From: Neorhizobium sp. SOG26
Lineage (GTDB): Bacteria; Pseudomonadota; Alphaproteobacteria; Rhizobiales; Rhizobiaceae
Direction: 5' to 3'
NCBI RefSeq assembly: GCF_003491345.1
Contig: NZ_CP025512.1
Span: forward strand, 620,001 to 684,000
Length of the DNA: 64,000 nt
The notes under the pieces were generated by a model. That model was not told where the DNA came from. It made no database searches and saw only the letters and a list, made by a program, of their open reading frames with translations. Shown here one piece after another: positions 1 through 5,302 of the stretch. How positions within the stretch are numbered: position 1 is the first letter of the stretch; every line of letters begins with the position of its first letter. The position numbers and the translations under genes are program-made.

Positions 1-987
1 ATGCGCATGGTGGCGGAGGCTGCAGCCTCCATTCCCTGGCTCGCTTATGACGGAGCCGAGGAGGTGCCCGACCATCCGACGCTTGGGCTTCTGGCGCGGC
101 CGAACGGGCGGCAAAGCGGGCCGGACTTCTTCGAGATGCTCTATGGTCACCTGTTGCTTTCCGGCAATGCCTATGTCGAGCCTCTGGCGATCGGCGGCGA
201 ACTGCGCGAACTGCATCTGTTGCGGCCGGACCGGGTGACGGTGGTGGAAGGGCGTGACGGCTGGGTGAGCGGCTATGATTATCGCGCCGGTGGCGTAAGC
301 CGGCGTCTTGCTGCCGAGGCGGGCGAGGATGGGCGGCCGGCGGTGCTGCACCTGAAGCTTTTTCATCCACTCGACGACCATAGCGGGTTTTCGCCGCTCG
401 GTGCTGCAGGCGCGGCACTTGACCTGCACAATGCGGCCGCTGGCTGGAACAAGGCGTTGCTCGACAATTCCGCACGGCCTTCCGGGGCGCTGGTCTACCA
501 GCCGAAGGAGGGTGGCAATCTTTCGGCCGACCAATACGAGCGGCTGAAGGAGGAGTTGGAGGAAGGGTACTCCGGAGCCGTCAATGCCGGGCGTCCGCTG
601 CTCCTGGAAGGCGGGCTCGACTGGAAGGCGATGTCGCTTTCGCCCAAGGACATGGATTTCGTGGAAGCCAAGAACGGGGCGGCGCGTGACATTGCGCTCG
701 CACTCGGCGTGCCGCCGATGCTGATCGGCATTCCGGGCGACAACACCTATGCGAACTATCAGGAGGCGAACCGCGCCTTTTACCGGCTGACGGTGCTGCC
801 GATGATCGCCCGCACCGCCGCGAGTTTTTCGGCCTGGCTTTCGGATGCCTACGGCGAGACGGTGCGGCTGGAGCCGGACCTGGACCAGGTGGCGGGGCTG
901 GCGCTGGAGCGCGAGGCGCTATGGGCGAGGGTGGGGGCGGCAGACTTCCTGACCGACGAGGAAAAGCGGGAAGCTGTTGGCTATTGA
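1..987 (+). CDS. GTA/HK97-type phage portal protein (5' truncated by window edge)
   Basis: Portal protein of a gene-transfer-agent-like head cluster; in such particles it forms the ring at one capsid vertex through which DNA enters. The 328 visible residues include IPGDNTYANYQEANRAF at about residues 244-260, a stretch typical of GTA and HK97-family portals, preceded by the usual 'DNSARPSGAL' and 'LSPKDMDF' segments. Family members are about 390-400 residues and the frame is open at base 1, so some 60-70 N-terminal residues (and the terminase genes) lie outside the window. The ATG at base 1 is therefore probably an internal Met. Downstream come the protease, capsid and adaptor genes in normal GTA order, but a toxin-antitoxin pair intervenes. 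Confidence 0.9.
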   Translation: MRMVAEAAASIPWLAYDGAEEVPDHPTLGLLARPNGRQSGPDFFEMLYGHLLLSGNAYVEPLAIGGELRELHLLRPDRVTVVEGRDGWVSGYDYRAGGVSRRLAAEAGEDGRPAVLHLKLFHPLDDHSGFSPLGAAGAALDLHNAAAGWNKALLDNSARPSGALVYQPKEGGNLSADQYERLKEELEEGYSGAVNAGRPLLLEGGLDWKAMSLSPKDMDFVEAKNGAARDIALALGVPPMLIGIPGDNTYANYQEANRAFYRLTVLPMIARTAASFSAWLSDAYGETVRLEPDLDQVAGLALEREALWARVGAADFLTDEEKREAVGY

Positions 988-1011
988 TGAAAGGGCGGCT
1001 GAGGCATAGGT

Positions 1012-1032
1012 TTGTAATACGGCGTATTACAA
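1012..1032. promoter_or_regulatory. Palindromic operator of the toxin-antitoxin operon
   Basis: A perfect 10-bp inverted repeat around one central base (TTGTAATACG-G-CGTATTACAA) lies 11 bases upstream of the antitoxin ATG. Ribbon-helix-helix antitoxins of the ParD type repress their own promoter through such palindromes, so this is very probably the autoregulatory operator. The symmetry is seen directly; the binding is inferred. Confidence 0.75.
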
Positions 1033-1043
1033 TGGAGGCTCCG

Positions 1044-1325
1044 ATGAGCGACAAACCCGTGCTGTCCGACCCGATCACGTTACGCATCCCGCAGGATATT
1101 CTTCAAGACATCCAGAAAATCGCCGAGACGGCGGACCGAAGCCGCTCATGGGTGATCGTGCGGGCGCTGAAATATTACCTGATGGCGGAGGGAGCAGAAC
1201 TGCTGGAGATTGCGACCGCCCGCCAGGAGATCAAGGAGGGGAAGGTCGTCGACATGGATGACCTTCTGGACGAACTGGACGCCCTGACGGACACGGATGA
1301 TCGTGCGCGGACAGACGCTGCATGA
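1044..1325 (+). CDS. Ribbon-helix-helix antitoxin (ParD/CopG type)
   Basis: A 93-residue antitoxin. Residues about 8-45 (DPITLRIPQDILQDIQKIAE... SRSWVIVRAL) fit the ribbon-helix-helix fold: a short beta strand for DNA contact followed by two helices. The acidic C-terminal tail (EIKEGKVVDMDDLLDELDAL) is the kind that wraps and neutralises a ParE toxin. I chose the ATG at 1044 because GGAGG at 1034-1038 lies five bases upstream; an ATG at 1032 is possible but overlaps the operator. The gene overlaps the toxin gene by four bases (ATGA), so the two are translationally coupled. It sits inside a phage-head cluster, which is unusual. Confidence 0.85.
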   Translation: MSDKPVLSDPITLRIPQDILQDIQKIAETADRSRSWVIVRALKYYLMAEGAELLEIATARQEIKEGKVVDMDDLLDELDALTDTDDRARTDAA

Positions 1326-1627
1326 AGAAGGTCCGCGTGTCGACCATGGCCGCGGACTATATTCGGTCTGAGCGGGGCTACCTGACCAAGTTTAGCATCG
1401 CGGCCGCGCGGGAACTGAGCCGCAAGCTGCGCAACGCCCAGATGCTGCTGCGGCGGCATCCCGAGGCGGGAAAGGTCAAGCCCGGCTCTGGTGGCGTGCG
1501 GGTCCTGATCGTGCCGCCTTATGTGATCGAGTACGAGGTTCACCCGGACGAGATCATGATCCTCGTCATCCGCCATGGACGGCAAGAAGAGCGCCATGAG
1601 GAAGATGAGGATTGGTTCGAAGACTAA
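1322..1627 (+). CDS. ParE/RelE-superfamily toxin
   Basis: A 101-residue basic protein matching the ParE/RelE toxin fold: two N-terminal helices ending near LRNAQMLLRRHPEAGK, then the beta core 'GVRVLIVPPYVIEYEV.. DEIMILVIRHGRQ'. The final 'ILVIRHGRQ' is the classic last strand of ParE toxins. ParE toxins poison DNA gyrase and RelE toxins cut mRNA; which activity applies cannot be read from the sequence, though the RHH partner favours ParE. The start overlaps the antitoxin stop as ATGA. A palindrome at 1724-1743 follows and may end transcription. Confidence 0.85.
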   Translation: MKKVRVSTMAADYIRSERGYLTKFSIAAARELSRKLRNAQMLLRRHPEAGKVKPGSGGVRVLIVPPYVIEYEVHPDEIMILVIRHGRQEERHEEDEDWFED

Positions 1628-1723
1628 GGCTTGAAAGCAACGTCGGCCCGATCTGCTTCGACTTCTGAAGCTGTTGAACCGGTTTCTGAACAACCGGAAC
1701 CACTGCACGAGCAAATGCGCGCA

Positions 1724-1743
1724 ACCGATTCAAGTGAATCGGT
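1724..1743. repeat. Perfect 9-bp palindrome behind the TA pair
   Basis: ACCGATTCA-AG-TGAATCGGT is a perfect inverted repeat in the 193-base gap between the toxin gene and the DUF6107-like remnant. No T-run follows, so it is a weak candidate for a rho-independent terminator; a small dispersed palindromic repeat of rhizobial type is equally possible. Confidence 0.4.
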
Positions 1744-1820
1744 AATTTGATACCGTCGCGACGGGGCTGCGACCGCCAGTTGCCGATCTATCCGCAAATC
1801 CTAATCAAGAGAGATTAACA

Positions 1821-2167
1821 ATGGCTGACCTCGGCAATGACCCGGGCACCCTTTCGGGTGCCGTCGGTGGCGTGTGGGCGGCGAAGGCGATCGGGGCCGC
1901 GGCAGGCGCCGGCGTGTCGCTGATCTACCTCCTGCCGCAAAGCCGCCGCGAGGCGGCGAGCCGGTTCCTGACCGGCATGAGCTGTGGCTGATCTTCGGCG
2001 GGCCGACGGGCATCTGGCTCGTCGATTGGCTGGGGATTTCGGGCCAGGTGTCGCGGCTTGAGACCACGTTGACAGGGGCGGCGGCGGCGAGCCTGAGCGC
2101 CTGGTGGGTGCTCGGGGCGCTCGCCCGGCTTGCTGACCGTTACGGTGACCGCGCCAGCCGCGGCTGA
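1821..2167 (+). pseudogene. Frameshifted GTA-cluster small membrane protein (DUF6107-like)
   Basis: The gap between portal and protease normally holds a small membrane protein in rhizobial GTA clusters. Here the first part reads from ATG 1821 (MADLGNDPGTLSGAVGGVWA..., with a hydrophobic segment GAAAGAGVSLIYLLP) to a TGA at 1989-1991. The matching second half (LIFGGPTGIWLVDWLGISG... AAAASLSAWWVLGALAR) continues in another frame from base 1988 to the stop at 2165-2167. Loss of one C in GGC-CTG at about 1986-1989 would explain the shift. No slippery heptamer is visible, so a disabling deletion is more likely than programmed frameshifting. The family assignment is from memory of its usual position and composition. 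Confidence 0.65.
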
Positions 2168-2200
2168 ACAACTTCCAAGGATATTGCAGGGAGAATGCCA

Positions 2201-2806
2201 ATGCACGCTTACCGCGGGCCTCGCCCGCATGCGCGTCCGATTTTGCGCCCCAACGCGCGAAAGTTCGCCAACCTGGAACTCGCCGGCATCACCGGCGACG
2301 GGACCTTCAGCGGTTATGCCAGCGTCTTTGGCGAGGTGGATCTGGGCAAGGACCGGATCGAGCGCGGGGCTTTCCTCAATTCGCTGGTGGAGCGGGGTGC
2401 GCCGGGCGTGCGCATGCTTTTCCAGCACGACCCCAACGAACCGATCGGCGCCTGGAAGACGATCCGCGAGGATGAGCGCGGGCTTTATGTCGAAGGCGTG
2501 CTGTCGCCAGGCGTTGCGCGCTCGCGCGAAGTGCTGGCGCTGATGAAGTCCGGAGCACTCGATGGCCTGTCGATCGGCTTCCGGACGGTGCGTGCCCGCA
2601 CCGACGCCAAGACGGGCGTGCGCCGCATCCTGGAGGCAGACCTCTGGGAGATCTCGGTGGTGACCTTCCCGATGCTGCCTTCGGCGCGTGTCTCCAACGT
2701 CAAGCATGCGCGCTTTTTCCGCGACCGGGAAACCGAGCTTGTCCGCCAGATGCGGCGGGCAGCGAAGATGATGATGAGCTCAACCTTCAAAGGAACGACG
2801 ATATGA
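2201..2806 (+). CDS. HK97-family prohead protease (GTA gp4-like)
   Basis: Capsid maturation protease (peptidase family U35), which cleaves the scaffold-like N terminus off the capsid protein during assembly. The family core is present: 'GYASVFGEVDLGKDRIERGAF', the His motif FQHDPNEPIG, and the Ser motif LDGLSIGFR followed by 'DLWEISVVTFPMLPSA'. Length (201 residues) is normal. AGGGAG at 2188-2193 lies seven bases before ATG 2201 but only one base before ATG 2195, so 2201 is preferred. The stop overlaps the capsid start by four bases (ATGA 2803-2806), indicating an intact coupled head operon. Confidence 0.9.
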   Translation: MHAYRGPRPHARPILRPNARKFANLELAGITGDGTFSGYASVFGEVDLGKDRIERGAFLNSLVERGAPGVRMLFQHDPNEPIGAWKTIREDERGLYVEGVLSPGVARSREVLALMKSGALDGLSIGFRTVRARTDAKTGVRRILEADLWEISVVTFPMLPSARVSNVKHARFFRDRETELVRQMRRAAKMMMSSTFKGTTI

Positions 2807-4095
2807 CGATTGTGCCCAGTGCAGAGCCCAATGCAGAGCCAAGTGCAGCCCCGGAAGTGAAGGCGGTGCCGGAAACGGTGACCGCCGCCTTCGACGAATT
2901 CATGGAGGCGTTCGAAGCCTTCAAGGATGTCAATGACCGCAGGCTCGGCGAGATCGAGCAGAAGCTGACCGCCGACGTGGTGACGCGGGACAAGATGGAC
3001 CGCATCAACCGCGCCATGGATGACCAGAAGAAGGTGCTCGACCAGCTGCTTTTGAAGAAGGCGCGGCCGCAGCTTGGCTCCGGCGGCGGACATGGCCGGG
3101 GGCCTGAGCTTTCGCCGGAGGCGGCCGAACACAAGGCGGCGTTTGACGCCTATGTACGGCGTGGCGAGGAGGCGGGCCTGCGCGAGCTGGAGGCCAAGGC
3201 TTTCTCTTCGACGACGGGCGCTGATGGCGGCTATCTGGTGCCGCCGGAGACCGACTCGGAGATCGGCCGGCGTATTGCGGTCGTTTCGCCAATGCGCGCG
3301 CTTTCCACGGTGCGCACCGTGTCTTCGGCGGTGCTGAAGAAACCGTTTGCGACCTCCGGCCTTTCCACCGGCTGGGTGGCGGAAACCGCGGCCCGTCCAC
3401 AGACGAACACGCCGCAGCTCGCCGAGCTTTCCTTCCCGACCATGGAGCTTTACGCCATGCCGGCGGCGACGCAGGCGCTGCTGGACGACTCGGCGGTCGA
3501 CATCGAGGCTTGGATGGCGGGCGAGGTGGACCTTGTGTTTGCCGAACAGGAAGGCGACGCCTTCATTCGCGGCGATGGCGTCAACAAGCCGAAGGGTTTT
3601 CTGTCCTACACGACCGTGGCCGACGCCTCCTGGACCTGGGGCAATATTGGCTATGTCGCGACCGGCAGTGCCGGCGCCTGGAAGACCTCCGGTCCTTCCG
3701 ACACGCTGGTTGACCTCGTTTATGCGCTGAAGGCCGGGCATCGCCAGAACGGCACCTTCATGATGAACCGCAAGACGCAGGGCGACATCCGCAAGTTCAA
3801 GGACGCGGACGGCAACTACCTGTGGCGACCGCCGGCAAGTGCGGGCCAGCCGGCTTCGCTGATGGGTTACCCGATCGCGGAAGCCGAAGAGATGCCGGAT
3901 GTCGCGGCAAACTCGCTCTCGGTGGCATTCGGTGACTTCCGCTCCGGTTACCTCGTGGTCGACCGCGCCGGGGTGCGCATCCTGCGCGATCCGTATTCGG
4001 CCAAGCCCTATGTGCTGTTCTATACGACCAAGCGCGTCGGCGGCGGTGTGCAGAACTTCGAGGCGATCAAGCTGGTGAAGTTTGCCGCGAGCTGA
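2803..4095 (+). CDS. Major capsid protein, HK97 fold (GTA gp5-like)
   Basis: A 430-residue major capsid protein. The N-terminal ~100 residues are charged and helical (VTAAFDEFMEAFEAF... KKVLDQLLLKK), matching the scaffold-like delta domain removed by the protease encoded just upstream. From about residue 130 the HK97 capsid core is clear: 'AFSSTTGADGGYLVPPE', 'GWVAETAARPQTNTPQLAEL', and the C-terminal 'VAFGDFRSGYLVVDRAGVRILRDPY'. AAAGGA sits eight bases before the ATG. No frameshift or internal stop is seen, so head-building capacity looks intact at sequence level even though the tail region downstream is deleted. Confidence 0.93.
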   Translation: MTIVPSAEPNAEPSAAPEVKAVPETVTAAFDEFMEAFEAFKDVNDRRLGEIEQKLTADVVTRDKMDRINRAMDDQKKVLDQLLLKKARPQLGSGGGHGRGPELSPEAAEHKAAFDAYVRRGEEAGLRELEAKAFSSTTGADGGYLVPPETDSEIGRRIAVVSPMRALSTVRTVSSAVLKKPFATSGLSTGWVAETAARPQTNTPQLAELSFPTMELYAMPAATQALLDDSAVDIEAWMAGEVDLVFAEQEGDAFIRGDGVNKPKGFLSYTTVADASWTWGNIGYVATGSAGAWKTSGPSDTLVDLVYALKAGHRQNGTFMMNRKTQGDIRKFKDADGNYLWRPPASAGQPASLMGYPIAEAEEMPDVAANSLSVAFGDFRSGYLVVDRAGVRILRDPYSAKPYVLFYTTKRVGGGVQNFEAIKLVKFAAS

Positions 4096-4400
4096 GGGCC
4101 CCCCCTAGCGCGACCCCCTCACCAAGCAAATCTACGACTTAGCCAAGGCCAAGATCGTGATCGCCGTCGCGAGGGACGCGCTCCGGCCTTCGATCGTTGA
4201 AATCGACTTTATCGATTTCTGGCTTCAAGCCACCACTCCCAAGCCTCTCCCACCAAGGGAGGGGTTGGCCGCCGAGGTCGCCGCACCGCTCCTCTCCCCA
4301 TGTGGGAGAGGACGCAATTTCGGCATCTTAGCTTCGGCTAAGTGTCAGAAATTGCCGGTGAGGCGATCTTACCCGCTCCTTATTCCCCCAGGATTTTTCC
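4096..4400. repeat. Gene-free mosaic of palindromes (candidate dispersed intergenic repeat)
   Basis: No gene is seen between the capsid and adaptor genes. The gap carries four clean hairpins in a row: GAAATCGA/TCGATTTC (4199-4219, perfect 8-bp arms), a CCTCTCCC/GGGAGGGG hairpin (4244-4264, one G-T pair), CTCTCCC/GGGAGAG (4292-4310) and CTTAGC-TTCG-GCTAAG nested in AATTTC/GAAATT arms (4316-4353). Such clusters resemble the intergenic mosaic elements (RIME-like) of rhizobial genomes. Whether this exact unit is repeated elsewhere cannot be seen in the window. Confidence 0.55.
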
Positions 4401-4970
4401 ATGACCTATGCACAAACCAATCCGCCGGTGGCGGAGCCGCTGACGCTTGCCGAGGTGAAGGCGCATCTGCGCCTTGACGGGGCGGACGAGGATGCGCTGC
4501 TGGCATCGCTGATCCGCACGGCGCGCGAGCACCTGGAGCGGGAAACCGGGCTTTGCCTGATCGCACAGGGCTGGCGGCTTTATCTCGATGGCTGGCCCAA
4601 GGACGGGGTGATTCCGATCCTGAAGTCTCCGGTGCAAGCGATTCAATCCGTTACGGTTTATGATGCCGACGGCGCTCCGGTTGAAGTTTCACTGGAAGAT
4701 CATCTGCTTGACGGGCAGGCGCGGCCAGCCCGCCTTTGGCTGCGGCATCCGCCGGCGCCGGGCCAGGCGCTGAACGGCATCGAGATCGATTTTTCCGCCG
4801 GCTTCGGCGAGGCGGCGACGGATGTGCCCGATACGCTGAAACGGGCGATGACGATCCATGTGGCACATATGTTTGCGTTCCGTGGCGTGCTCTCGGCGGA
4901 CCAGCAGCCGGCAGGTGTACCAGACGGCTACGAGCGGCTGATCGCACCGTTCCGGATGCGGAGGCTCTGA
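4401..4970 (+). CDS. Head-tail connector / phage gp6-like adaptor (GTA gp6-like)
   Basis: A 189-residue adaptor of the phage gp6 / phiE125 gp8-like family, which docks on the portal to begin the head-tail neck. It opens with 'PVAEPLTLAEVKAHLRLDGADEDALLASLIRTARE', the standard start of this family, and ends with an arm rich in hydrophobics after 'AATDVPDTLKRAMTIHVAHMF'. The stop overlaps the start of the next gene (TGATG), as in working GTA operons. The 305-base gap upstream is unusual and carries palindromic repeats. Confidence 0.85.
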   Translation: MTYAQTNPPVAEPLTLAEVKAHLRLDGADEDALLASLIRTAREHLERETGLCLIAQGWRLYLDGWPKDGVIPILKSPVQAIQSVTVYDADGAPVEVSLEDHLLDGQARPARLWLRHPPAPGQALNGIEIDFSAGFGEAATDVPDTLKRAMTIHVAHMFAFRGVLSADQQPAGVPDGYERLIAPFRMRRL

Positions 4971-5302
4971 TGGTGGTCTTCTTTGATCCAGGCCAGCTGA
5001 CCGCGAGGCTGAGCCTGGAGACGGCGACCGCCACGCCGGACGGACAGGGCGGGGCGACCACCACCTGGACCGAGGCGGCCTCGCTTTGGGCGCGGATCGA
5101 GCCGGTGTCGTTCCAGTTGCGGCAGGACGCGGGTGCCGAAACGGGCACGATCACGCACCGGGTTTGGATGCGGTTTCGCCAGGACATCCAGGCCGGGCAA
5201 CGGTTGCGCAAGGGCGAGCGGGTGTTCGTGGTGAAGCTGGTGCGCGATCCGGACGAGACTGAGCGCTATCTCGTTTGCCAGTGCGAGGAGAAGGCCCGAT
5301 GA
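4970..5302 (+). CDS. Head closure / head-tail adaptor protein (GTA gp7-like)
   Basis: A 110-residue SPP1 gp16-type head-closure protein. It has the all-beta pattern of this family: 'LTARLSLETATATPDGQGGATTTWTEAASLWARIEPV', then 'THRVWMRFRQDIQAGQRL' and the end 'YLVCQCEEK'. The start is the ATG at 4970, sharing its first base with the TGA of the upstream gene; an open frame exists further upstream but lies inside the adaptor gene. Its own stop overlaps the next start (ATGA 5299-5302). Confidence 0.82.
   Translation: MVVFFDPGQLTARLSLETATATPDGQGGATTTWTEAASLWARIEPVSFQLRQDAGAETGTITHRVWMRFRQDIQAGQRLRKGERVFVVKLVRDPDETERYLVCQCEEKAR

Noticed and set aside
1980..1991. Programmed frameshift in the small GTA membrane gene
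   Set aside because: No slippery heptamer or downstream pseudoknot is visible; a single-base deletion in a decaying cluster is simpler.
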